From positions 682,001 to 746,000 of the forward strand of contig CM022376.1 in assembly GCA_011800155.1 (NCBI GenBank): a DNA stretch of 64,000 bases. Reading direction: 5' to 3'. Positions 19,945-30,549 of this stretch are shown here, piece after piece. The translations under genes were made by a program, and so were the position numbers. Below the pieces are notes generated by a model. The model searched no databases, was not told the origin of the DNA, and saw nothing but the letters and a program-made list of their open reading frames with translations. The stretch's first letter is position 1, and every line of letters starts with the position of its first letter. Source of the stretch: Flammulina velutipes. Lineage: Eukaryota > Basidiomycota > Agaricomycetes > Agaricales > Physalacriaceae.

Positions 19945-22329
19945 CACCAACCATCCAGACCATATCAGGTGTGAACTCGAACAAACACATTGGTTGCGAC
20001 TGCGGTTCCACAACACGCGACTGTACGCGCCGAAAGAGTCTTGGCAATTCGACGATCTTTTTCCGATTCAAAATAGACAGCCAGTTAGAACGCTCGTATT
20101 GTGGACTATGACCGAAGCGCCGGCAATTGAACTTGCTCCAAGGCTGCGGATGCGTTGGAACGCACCCTTTTCATGAACACAGGCGCCAAAAGCGGAAAAA
20201 ATCTGAAAAGAATCAACCGGTAAGAGCTTTGGCGTTCGTGCTTCGAAGGAAACGAGCACGGAGAACAAGGATCGCGGCGTATTTGGATGATGACATTCGT
20301 GTCAAGAATATACTAGGATTTTGGCAGTTTGCGGGAGCTAGTAGCTGCAGGTGGGGCAGTATTCCGGTGAACGCACGCTAACATCTGGAGCTACACAGCC
20401 TACACTAGCCTATTATGTGGTAGATATGAATGGGAGTAGATTTCTTAAACGACTCACCGTCGTCTTTCGTCATAAGACCGTAAGGCAGTCTTGGTGAATT
20501 GGCTCGGTTGTGCTATACTTACGCCTGCAGGCAGACTTGGAACCTGTATAATCAGTAAAACGCAGAACAACGGAGAAATACGTGCCGCGGCCGAGACAGT
20601 CATTAACTCTCACCATAACGGAATTTACAATGGGCATATTGTTGATTCAACGGCACGATGATCCTTCGAATATCAAGCATGGTACGACTTGTGTACGCGT
20701 GAAAACACCGAAAGATGCAAGAAAAACGAACATTGTCGCATGTAATGATGGTGGGAGCACAAGTGTCGGGGTCATTTGCGAAGCTTTTTGTTCCCGACCA
20801 CCATGATCACAGTGTCGCCTTCCTTATCTTCCACGACGGCAACAATGACGGGCTAGGAAATGTCTGCATTTCCTGGACGATACCAGGCTGCATTTACACT
20901 CACTGCTTGTCAATGTCAATATCTTACTGTCGACAACAATATACTCATGGCCTTGAAAAACTGAATCTCTTACCCCAAACGTGTCAGTGTTCTTAGTGCG
21001 CTCTATCTCTTCTAGTCATTCACGGTCTGCCAGCATACGGATTCCTTTCATGGACTGTAACGATGGAGCAGGTACACATTTTCCATTCCACTTCGTACAT
21101 GGGCTGACTACGCTTGCAGTTGACCACTGACGGGACTCAGAATAGAGTAATTTCTATCACCCCCTCTCCGTGAGCATGCTACTTCGAATCACAATACAAC
21201 CCTAACTCTCCAAAAGAATGCCTACGCCGCACCGGCAAGCCTGACTCGGTATCTTCGAGTTCATTCTATGTATAAGCACTGGCAAGTACTCATTACTCGT
21301 CGCAATTCATTATAAAGATCTCCCGCACTCTTCAACCACTTAACCATTCGGGCTGACTGGACAAAGACAGCTCGCATGTCGTCTCTTAATCTATTTGGGT
21401 TAAACAGGAGACGGCGTCTTAAATTTTAATGATGGCTCTAGAAGTACGGCAAGCCTGCCCTCAGCGCTCCGTGTTGCGTACCATCGATGACAGCGCCACC
21501 AAACTCCCTGCCAATTCCCCTCTTCTTCGTAGCGCTGGACGTGACCGGATCCACAATCGTATCTTCGAACCTAATCTATCACTCGTGTGTCTAAATTCGC
21601 TGCCAGCTGCCAGCTCTTCCACTCTGGGCCGTCTTCCTTGTCGCTTAGCTCGACAGTCATCATCACAAGTGCCGACGGGACAAGCAATATCGCGCCACAA
21701 TCTGATTTTCTGATATCGTAGTCTTGTCGGTAAACATGTTTGTCGTCGAACTCGTTTGATTCGTACCCTGCGACGATAAACGAAGAGGCCTTCTCTAGAT
21801 AGCCTCGAGGCCAAGTTCTGAGCGAGCAAGTACCACAAATCGTGCCATTTCCACAGACTCAAACTGTTTATTGTGATGTCCTTCTTTTCTGATGATCAGC
21901 GGTGCTTGAACGACACCATTCACTGAGCATGTGTTGTGTGTCCACTGTACTTATTAAAGGTTTTCAATTGTATTGCTCTCAGGGATATGTGATGTCGGAG
22001 TGGAAGTTTGTGTGTCCCCGCTAATGAGATACTCCTGTACGTCGGAATTACTTCGCTTGTGCACTGTTATCTGCACTCAATGATTCTAATTCCTTCTCAG
22101 AGACGATGGACGAGGCCAACGAAGTTACATTGCATTCGTCAATATCGCGCCACATAACGAAGGAAGAGAAGCGGGAACGGTACCCAGGCTTCGGGATATG
22201 CGCACCGCGCATCCACCCTGCACAAGATTACATGCGCCGTCAAAGGGCCTTGTTCTCGTGCCGAAAAACAAAAGACCATAACTCCGAATAGAATAAGTGC
22301 ACCCGTGGGTAAACGCCACAATTTGAGGT
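19945..22329. other. duplicated spacer, no supported gene
   Basis: Nearly the same sequence lies at 43180-45524 in copy B, so this is part of the segmental duplication. Open frames here are short and shift between copies through small indels. One possible coding relic (20778-20878) is listed separately; a 61-codon frame at 22106-22291 is conserved in copy B (45301-45486), but nothing else supports it. Confidence 0.5.
20778..20878 (+). other. conserved protein-like fragment (LFVPDHHD), copy A
   Basis: Reads SFAKLFVPDHHD followed by VAFLIFHDGNNDGLGNV. Copy B repeats it at about 44007-44107. A diverged relative occurs on the opposite strand at 30237-30434 (RRLFVPDHHD, then AFILHDLANDELGAL). Conservation of amino acids across a diverged copy hints at an exon relic; no full gene could be built. 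Confidence 0.35.
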
Positions 22330-22337
22330 TATATAAG
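22330..22337 (+). promoter_or_regulatory. TATA box of repeat-containing locus, copy A
   Basis: TATATAAG in a region conserved in copy B (45525-45532). Downstream lies a short upstream frame (22429-22452, ATG...TGA, 7 codons plus stop), also conserved in copy B, then the proposed ATG at 22501. Confidence 0.55.
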
Positions 22338-22500
22338 GCTGTGAATTGACGCCTTTCTCTTTCCTCAGTACTGCCATCATCTCCCAGCATCGGGATCGAC
22401 CTCCACTCGATTATCTGTCTTCACGCAGATGGACGCGTCGATGTTGGGTTGATCGTCATTGACGTCTCAGTTTTTGAGGCGTCGTCGCTCGTCGCCATCG

Positions 22501-24127
22501 ATGGACCAGTAAGTCGCGCTTTCCTCGTCCTCTACGTTTTTCATTCTTATCCGACAGCCGATATTCCCTACCATGGGACCTGCTTCGATCCCCTCGACCG
22601 ACCTCGGATGAATCTACCCCCAGGCGCCCGTCAAGACTCGATCTGCCTTTGGCCTCGAGGGCGCGTCGGTAGGGCAACCTACCGGTTGGCGATCACCCCC
22701 GCTCTGCCATCCAGGCCATCTAGTGCCGTAAGTGAGAGGCATCGAGACGCGTGTTCGGTTACTGGTGATTGTGGCACGCCTTGGTTTGGTCTTGGGCTTC
22801 GTCGCCATTGGGTTTAACAGCCTAATCGGCTCGAACTCCGGTTTGCCCACCTGTACCGTGAACAGGCGGGGCGTTGATCCATCGCCTGATAATGATGGAT
22901 CACCAGACAGCGGTACGATTCTCTTTCGATACTCATCGCATCGTCGCTTACGATTCATTAGAATTTTGACGGCACACTTCGTTCCCTTCGACTGGCCTCG
23001 GATGAATCCACCCCCAGGCGCCCGTCAAGAATCGATCTGCTTTTGGCGTCGAGGGCGCGTCGATAGGGTAACCTATTGACTGGCGATCACCCCCGCTCTG
23101 CCATCCAGGCCATCTAGTGCCGTAAGTGAGAGGCATCGAGACGCGTGTTCGGTTACTGGTGATTGTGGCACGCCTTGATTCGGTCTTGGGCTTCGTCGCC
23201 TTCGAGTTCAACAGCCTGATCGGCTCGAACTGCGGTTTGCGCACCTGTACCGTGAACAGGCGAGGCGTCGATCCATCGCCGAATAATGATGGATCACAAG
23301 ACAGAAGTACGCTTTCCTTCCTTCCCATCTTCGTCGCGTCGTTGCTTATGATCGACTAGATTTTGACCGAACCCTGCGATTACCTTGACTGACCTCGGAT
23401 GAAATCACCCCCAGGGGCCCGTCAAGACTCGATCTGCTTTTGGCGTCGAGGGCGCATCGATAGGGTAACCTATCGATTGGCGAACGCACCACTTGTCCCC
23501 GCTCTGCCATCCAGGACATCTAGCGCCGTAAGTGAGCGGCATGGGGACGGTGTGTTCGGTTACTGGTGACTGTGGCACGCCTTGCGTCGGTCTTGAGTAT
23601 TGATTTGGGCTTCAACGGTTTGCGTACCTGTACCGTGAACAGGCAGGGATTGGTCCATATCCCTCTAATTATGGACCATTAAGCAAAGTATGTTCAACTT
23701 CGTCTTATTTCACGCCACACACAGAGCTAACTTTGTTCGCTTTCTAGAACTCGAAATTGAAGAGTTATACGCTATACTACAAGGTACGTTTCCCGGAAAA
23801 GGGCACCATCGTGTCCTCGCGCCCCCTTGTCGTGGGTTCCGGGCTTAAGGCCTTTCGGCTACTAAGCGCGCGTTAAACATTGATTCATTCTTATCTGTTT
23901 CTTTTCGTTACTCGTTCTCGTTGACCTGCGCCGTTCGTTACTCTTCCTTTCTCTTCATCGCGCCCGTTTGCTTACCCGCCCCAACAGACCCCGCTGTGAC
24001 TTACTTCGAAGCACCTTTACCATCAGGCCACCTTCATCTCGAGCAAACATTTCTCGTAGATGACGGGGTCAACCCACCGCATCGAGGTTCGTTTATCCAC
24101 AAAGCAATCACTAAACAAGCGGGGTAG
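22501..24127 (+). pseudogene. spliced tandem-repeat locus, copy A (frame damaged)
   Basis: Counterpart of the better-preserved copy B locus at 45695-47695. Shared parts are a tiny first exon ATGGACCA with GTAAGT donor, repeat units with GTAAGTGAG and GTACGM donors, a 36 nt exon encoding LEIEELYAILQ, and a last exon (23987-24127) from PAVTYFEAPLPSG to TKQAG and stop. Copy A has three repeat units instead of four. It has lost one G at the exon end before GTATGT (near 23688), which shifts the frame relative to B, and has TGA where B reads CGA just upstream (near 23602). I recognise no protein family. Confidence 0.4.
22560..23690 (+). repeat. ~390 bp tandem repeat, 3 units
   Basis: The anchor GGATGAATCYACCCCCAGGCG (slightly mutated in unit 3) occurs at about 22606, 23000 and 23397, so the spacings are 394 and 397 bp. 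Each unit also holds TAGTGCCGTAAGTGAG (TAGCGCC... in the last) and CTGTACCGTGAACAGG. Copy B carries four units. Confidence 0.85.
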
Positions 24128-24870
24128 CAGGTCACGAAGACTATCATTCCTTTTGCTGTTCGTTCTGCCTGGGAGCTGGCATCACTGGTACGTCGACCTT
24201 GTCTCCACGTTCACATCGTCTAACGCACCCTCGCAGCCTTGCATCTTAGCTCCCAGCTCCGAGAAACTATTACCTGTAAGAGAGTGAACCCCAACGTATG
24301 CGCCACAAAGCGCGAGAGCTAACACAGACCGGTATGTTAACACTATCTCTTTCTTTTACATGCTCTAACGACGCCTTTTCTAGAAGATGGACCGTTAGCT
24401 ATCCTATACGTCATGTCAGCTCTCGGCTTCGAGAGTATGAACATAACATTACCAGAGTGACTTCAACACCCGAACGACTATCTGAAAGCCGCTAGCCTGG
24501 GAGTTCGAGGTCACAAGTACGCGTCTCTCGCTTCCGAATGCTGCTGTTTGCTGATTAGACCTTCTCCAGAAAAGTAAAGAATATCCTCACTCCCAGCTCC
24601 GAGACAGAGAGCGGCGAAATTCTCAACATGTATAAAATTCTCCATCTGTACCGCTGGCTTGGGAGCTTGACCGGGCAGTACGTCGAACTGTCTACCTTGC
24701 CAGGGCAATCGACTGACATCGCCCTCAGATGTGACTTCCCGTGTCAAAGAGCGGTGAACCTTCGTTACCAACCGTATCATGTATGTAGTTCCCGAGGAAG
24801 ACGTGCTCCCTTGTCGTGGGCCTCGGGCTTGAGGCTGTAGGCCGACCAAATGCACGCGTAGCTTACACAC
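24128..24870. repeat. tail block of the segmental duplication, copy A
   Basis: Matches 47696-48440 in copy B. Its second half (about 24500-24860) also matches 29290-29600. Diagnostic motifs are TCCCAGCTCCGAGA, GGGAGCTTGACCGGGCAGTACGTCG and CCCTTGTCGTGGGCCTCGGG. It looks like an internally duplicated, non-coding or long-decayed sequence. Copy A stops matching B at about 24870. Confidence 0.65.
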
Positions 24871-27128
24871 CTCTTAAAGTGCCCCTAAATTTACTTTTTT
24901 GCATGAACGAAAGGGCGGAAAGCAAGGGCACTGACCAATGGTGATCTTTAAAAATAGAAAGAAAAGAAGGAAAGGAAAAAATGGATGTATTGATTAGACA
25001 CATTCACCCAGCCTCAGTCTGAATTATGCACTGTCCACCCCTCCACCGCCATATGTCGGAATATCTATCTTCTAGGTAAGTCAGTAGGTAGGTAGTGACG
25101 GTCTAGTGCATTAGAGCGAATGGGATAGGGTCCGACGAAATCCCGCCTCATCATGATGCATGTGAGGCATGAAGCAGCAGTCTCTCCGTTCCGTGCTCGT
25201 GGGTAAAGTGGATTCCAGCGCAATATGCACAGGTGTGGCGTCTAGTAGGAAATCTGTCCAGGATGATTTTCTAGACGGCACACGGTTGTAAATTGCAACT
25301 TGTCGTCAATTGTGAATATTGCTCTACATTGCTCTGGATTCCAGAGGCCTTGAAATCCGGATTAATTTGGAGATGTACTAGTACATATGGTAGCATATGT
25401 ACGTAAATTGACACACACCTTGAGCGTTCTTGAATCTTCTTCGATCTCGTATGGATGGTTCTTTCCCCACTCACGTCGTTGCGATCGATTGAAATAACGC
25501 ATTTATTCCAGCTCGCCAAACTTACAAAAATGATAGTGCACCACTATCAATGTTTCCAGTGTTCCATTACCCTGAGAAGTACGTTTAGTCTCAGCTGAGC
25601 GCACCAAACCCCGCTTACATGCCCCCTGCCCACCGATATCGTACTTACTAGGCTTGGCTTCAAATTGACGTCGAATCAGAACGGGACAGTTCAGCTGATA
25701 AGTCGGGACTCGTAGCTTGGCATTTGACATGCGGCACCACTCAAAGAATGTATGCTGTGCGCCGTAAAACAGACGACAATTACCGAAGGTTGAGCGTTCA
25801 TCATTACGTGGCGCGGATCTATACAGATCGCCGTTCATCAAACTTCAGACGTCGAAGAGGAGGTGGACGATCTCTGAATTCCCTACACAGATTTGGTCGC
25901 GCGAGACTCGCGTGGCTCTCACGTTTTCTGATGATCCTTTCCCGGCTGAAGTTCTTACGGTTCAATTGTATCACTAACAAGTACCTTTCAACCTCAACAC
26001 CTCGTGTGGGACCCAATATATTGCACGGCATAGATTCCAAATGTATACTCTCGTTGGTGAGGATATTGATTTGGCACTCGCCACATAACCTGTTCAGCCG
26101 AAGCCGTCGGATATCACCGATAGATACATCAACCACGCGAGCCCATCAGTGTACCCGATTCCGAGATCGTCCACCTCTTGGGCCCAGATGTCCGGCACAA
26201 AAATCTAAAATCTAATCTTAATCTATAGCGATCGCGCATTCACCCGACGTGTTCAAGTTGACAACGTCAGGCACCTACGGCGCTCTATTAAAAGGATTTG
26301 TCGTGAGCGCGACGATATTGTGGGAAGAGCTTTCCATGATAGAAGTGACAACGACCAGTTTTCTGCAATTGAAGTCCTTGCGTCGATCCCTTTATGTCAA
26401 TCTAATAGAGGTTGCATAGCGACCAACTCAGCAATTCGTACGTCTATTGTATATAGGGCTGACCCACGGTGAGAAAGGTGAAGAGATATTCCTTGCTCGC
26501 GTGTCAGCCTACAGATAAAATGTGGAAAAATCTATTATATCTGGTGACATTTATGAGGAGGTTGGAAGTCTTCAAGTGACGATGGTGGGATGGACATCGC
26601 ATCTCCCCGTGGATTTGACCAAGAAGTTGGATTCTCAATCCTTAGTACAGCAACTGTACGCTGTTCTAATTTGTCAAGACATGTTGATTCGCAACCGCTG
26701 GGGTGGAAGCGGTGGCGTAATGGATATATAATATCATAGTGCATGCAGACGGGTTCTTTCGAAAGCAAGTTCTCGCATTCAGACGTGCTCAATGATAACC
26801 TGTAAAATCGATGATTCAGAACCGAAACCACCTCCCATTTCTGTAGGGTATTGTCCCGTCATTGCTGTGTCTTCTAGAATCTCAGGAAGCTGAATAGCCA
26901 CCACGGTGAGTGATCAAATTCTTCTTTCAAGATTCAAGACTCCCCGTGTGCCTGTACATATATCTGTTTTGCGCAGTATATGGGACAAGACGTTGACCCT
27001 GTTTCTTCAAGTATTTGTTTGTATCGTCGAAGTGCGGATGGCCTCATGCAGTTACGGAAGCAGACCCCGAGCAGATGTTTTTCATTTGAGAGAATAGTAA
27101 GCCATACAGCTACGGAGCTCTTGAGAAA
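24871..27128. other. intergenic, no gene seen
   Basis: Frames up to 163 codons (25724-26215, plus) and 112 codons (25503-25841, minus) show no family motif or convincing splice pattern. I would not call them genes. Confidence 0.45.
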
Positions 27129-27136
27129 TATATAAA
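27129..27136 (+). promoter_or_regulatory. TATA box of zinc-finger gene, copy 3
   Basis: TATATAAA 48 bp before the ATG at 27184. It is preceded by CATACAGCTACGGAGCTC, a motif also found before copy 5 (CATACAGCTACGGAATTC) and, weaker, before copy 4 (CATACAGCTATTCC). Confidence 0.65.
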
Positions 27137-27183
27137 GTTCATGCCTCCAGTCTTACCCTACCCTTCGTCACAACAAGCTTGCC

Positions 27184-28255
27184 ATGGATAATGTGTGGCT
27201 TCCCGTCGAAGGATATCTCTGGTATCGTCATCTGTCTTAGCCTCCAGAGTGTCACTGATAATGCATATGCTAGTAATGGACAAAGTACGTATCTGAGCTA
27301 CCGGAGCTTTGCTTACTATCGGCTGACGCTGGGCCCCAGAGGAGGTTGACAATATTCAACCTACGAGCAACCACAAGGACGTACCGCCTCCGACGCCACA
27401 TACACGTTAGTCAATTCTATAGACGTAGCCTCAGCTCATAGCCTCGCCTCAGATCCTCTTTACTACCAGTGGCCCTTAGGTGCCTTCGATGGAAATCTGT
27501 GTCCTGTCACACCGGGGCTGCCGAGCGACAACAGCCTCCGACTGAACAGCGTACCATACAGCCAAACACAGTGGCATATTCAAGAGGGTGACTATCTGTC
27601 ATCCACAGTCACTGAACCATCCGACCGGACTGAGAACGACTATCGCCACATTCCGTTCACTGCATCAGTTGCACCTCTCACCACCTTCAGGTCTGACCAC
27701 GACATGCCACTCGGTAGCACCCCGGACACGACAGAGTTTCATGCTTGTGGCGCGGTCTCGGCAGACGCCGTTTCATACATCTCTGCGGGGAATGGCCAGC
27801 AAACCCCGAGAGTCCCAGCGCCCTTCGAGCTGAGCTCCAGCTTCGCCAAGACTCTGTATGCACCAGTATTGTACAATAGTCGTCCAAGTCCTACGATAGG
27901 ACCGCGAGCTCATCGGGCGTCACTCCGTCGACGAGGCCCTGATATGCAAGGTATCAAGAGGCGTAGGTTGAAAGATCCATCCTTCTTTTGCCTTGTGGGT
28001 GGCTGTAGCAGCGTGGGCTTTACCGCTCGCGGAAGCTTGAATCGTGAGTACCGACGCCATCTGTAACTCATTTAGCATGACCTCACCTTTTATCCAGGAC
28101 ATGTCAAGGACAAACACACTGGGAAGGAACACCTATGCTCCTTCTGTTCACACGCCTTCGCAGATTCCACGTCGGTCGGTCGACATGAACGCGACAAGCA
28201 CGGGCGAGCCTATAACCCTCGTGTTAGGAAGGATATTCGTCAATATGATATTTAG
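27184..28255 (+). CDS. C2H2 zinc-finger protein, copy 3
   Basis: Proposed exons are 27184-27221, 27274-27284, 27340-27405, 27453-28043 and 28098-28255, joined by 47-55 nt GT-AG introns with consistent phases, giving 287 residues. The 11 nt second exon is the weakest point. The product starts MDNVWLPVEGY, the signature opening of this family. A long Ser/Thr/Pro-rich middle leads to LRRRGPDMQGIKRRRLKD, probably a nuclear localisation and DNA-contact region. Two C2H2 fingers follow: FFC-x4-C...R-H-VKDK-H, split by the last intron as in all paralogs, and LC-SF-C-x12-H-ERDK-H. Likely role: sequence-specific DNA binding in the nucleus; targets unknown. This is among the best-preserved members and is not followed by a DUF6699 gene. 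Confidence 0.75.
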
Positions 28256-29289
28256 TATTGTTAGTATCGTCCGTATAATGGTTCTGGTAGCCGTTAGTGC
28301 CATATTGCTTTGAAAGTACTCCGCATACATATCGTTCCCCCAGTCTGAAGTTACGTTCAGGCGCCCGCTCTCAGGCCTCAGCATCGTCAGTAGTCCAGAT
28401 GCCTTCAGATAAGTAAGATGAACGGATGAACATAACAACAGCCTCCCTGAAGTGATCTGAAACGCGGATCTGATAAGTAACCTTGTCTCCTGGTTCAAGC
28501 GGATCCGTCAATTGCTAGCTCTGTCGAACTGAATGCGTAAGTCGGGCTTATCTTTTGTCGAACGAGCAGATGTAGACACTGAATGAAATTTTGTCTACAT
28601 ATACACAGGACTTTTGGAGGATACGCGCATAAGGTATTTTCTAGACGAGATATATACGAATGGAAACGCACATAGTGACAGACCTTGAAGACCTCACATT
28701 CAGGGAATTAAAATCGTGGCTTAATTTCCCACCCTGCCGATAGCGTTAAACGAGTAGCTCACGTCAGCGAGACCATTATTGCGCCAACAAGTCGGAGTGA
28801 ATGCCAAGGGTGCGGATGACAGTAACAGCTTTCTGTCAATTATCTACTGATGCGTGCGGTAGATGCAGTGACCGGGAGAATCCAATTCGCCTTTGGGGTA
28901 CCGCTGTTGAGATTTTTCCACTAACAGCTACTACGGGCTGGGGCGATCGTCATTATTAAGTCGCAGGCGTGTCCAGTCCCAGTGAGCAAAGACTTTAAGT
29001 TGAGATCCCTTTAGCATAGACAGGTGGGCATGGCGGGCAAGTTGTCGGCTAGACTATCAGGAGCTGTCCTCAGTGGAGTTACTAGCCTGGGTGCGAGAGG
29101 CAAGAACAACATTGCCTGATACTACGCACTTGTTGAATCAGATTTTACAATTGAATTCTCCATTGTTCACCTCCACTAGTCCTGCTAGATACCTATGGTA
29201 GTAGTATTTCTGCAAATGGGAATTGCGTAGATACGCAAGCGGGATCAAAAGCAAGGTCGTCTGTACTTGCAGTTCTCAAACAATGCATT
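28256..29289. other. intergenic, no gene seen
   Basis: No motif or conserved block recognised. Confidence 0.45.
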
Positions 29290-30050
29290 GGGCTGATCAG
29301 ACCTCCTAGAGAATTTGAGAATTTGACCTCCCTCCCATCTCCGAGACAGAATGCGGCGAAACTGATAAATCATCCATCTGTACCGCTGGCATGGGAGCTT
29401 GACCGGGAAGTACGTCGAGCCGTCTACATTCCCGAGACAATCGACAGACTCCGCCCTCAGATGTGACTCCCCGTGTCAAAGAGCGGCACACCTTCTTTAC
29501 CATCCGTATGTAAGTACGTTCTGAGGAAAGACGTGGTCCCTTGTCGTGGGCCTCGGGCTTGAGGTTGTAGGCCGACCAAATGCACGCGTAGAACACATGC
29601 CTGCCTTGAAGATACATGCGAAATGTACTGGTCCACGAATGTTTGGGAGAAAGCAAAATATGAATTCCACTAAATACGTCCTAGATGCTAGAAAGAATTA
29701 TTCCGTGCAGTCAATCTGGCACATCCTTCGATGATGTAGATATAGTGAAGGAAGCTAGGGATAACTAGACGGAACCTGGTCAGTCAGGACATATAGCAAT
29801 CATCGTTGACATACCGCTGTGTTCCATTCGTGTCCTCGGGTAGTCAACGAGAACCTATATGAGGCCGTCGAAATGAGGGTCCTTTTGCTGAGAATAGACG
29901 CATAAAAGGACCAGTCCGCTTGCAAGGCGAGGATGCGTATGGTTGAGGCAAGGTCGAATTGTCCTCAGACGTCTACAGACCTTCGTCCGCAGAGCGAGAA
30001 ATCCACGGCGCCAAAGTCTTCGCTATCTCGCTTTGAATTCCAGGATTAGA
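29290..30050. repeat. orphan copy of the duplication tail
   Basis: 29290-29600 matches 24500-24860 and 48120-48430 (TCCGAGACAGA, GGGAGCTTGACCGGG, CCCTTGTCGTGGGCCTCGGG, CCGACCAAATGCACGCGTAG). 29730-30030 matches 48560-48860 (AGTGAAGGAAGCTAGG, GCAATCATCGTTGACATACCG, CAAGGTCGAATTGT), which copy A lacks next to its own tail. So this fragment belongs to a separate module copy whose genes are gone, or is the displaced end of copy A. Confidence 0.65.
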
Positions 30051-30236
30051 CTGAAGAGCCCCAAGTGCGACGCCCGGCCGTGGCAAGGAGATACTCCCAA
30101 CGACTCCCAGAGACGTCGCCTGGTAGGACTTTATGAGCTAAAAAGAAGGATGAGCACGCGCTGCGGCGAGAACAGTACCATACGCACACCTCAAAACGTT
30201 ACTTCTGCTTCATGAACAGATGATTGGTGCTCTGTA

Positions 30237-30434
30237 CTACGCAGGACGGACATATGTCGACGATGCCAGGTTTGCTGTTGCTGTCGTCTTGCCAGCGAAG
30301 GGCTTGAATTCGAGTCGAAATATCCTCGGGAGATCGCGGGGAATGCTAAGAGCGCCGAGCTCGTCGTTGGCGAGGTCGTGGAGAATGAAAGCGAGATCAT
30401 GGTGGTCGGGAACAAAGAGCCTTCTGCTAGACAA
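30237..30434 (-). other. conserved protein-like fragment (LFVPDHHD), inverted copy
   Basis: The minus strand reads SSRRLFVPDHHD followed by a diverged AFILHDLANDELGAL and continues to FKPFAGKTTATANLASS. It is related to the plus-strand fragments at 20778-20878 and 44007-44107. No start, splice pattern or family could be assigned. Confidence 0.35.
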
Positions 30435-30549
30435 AGCTTGTTTCTTACCACCATCACCATTGCCGTTCTTCGACTATATTTGCTTCTATCAATCCGTTCT
30501 CTCGCGTCTTCTGCTCAAGGCCGTCCTGGCTAGCCTTGTGGATTGGTAA

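Noticed and set aside
22740..22800. TGDCG motif resembling thaumatin-like proteins
   Set aside because: The motif falls in a likely intron, and the rest of the thaumatin fold (spaced cysteines, REDDD residues) is missing.
22614..22958. Minus-strand frames of 114-152 codons through the tandem repeat units
   Set aside because: Unit lengths are not multiples of three, so these frames do not run through; splice signals point to the plus strand.
22560..23690. Possible CRISPR-like or RiPP-precursor array
   Set aside because: Units are ~390 bp with splice signals, not short repeats with unique spacers, and no repeated core peptide follows a conserved leader in frame.
25724..26215. 163-codon Arg/Ser-rich frame
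   Set aside because: No family motif, no duplicated counterpart for a conservation test, and a competing minus-strand frame.
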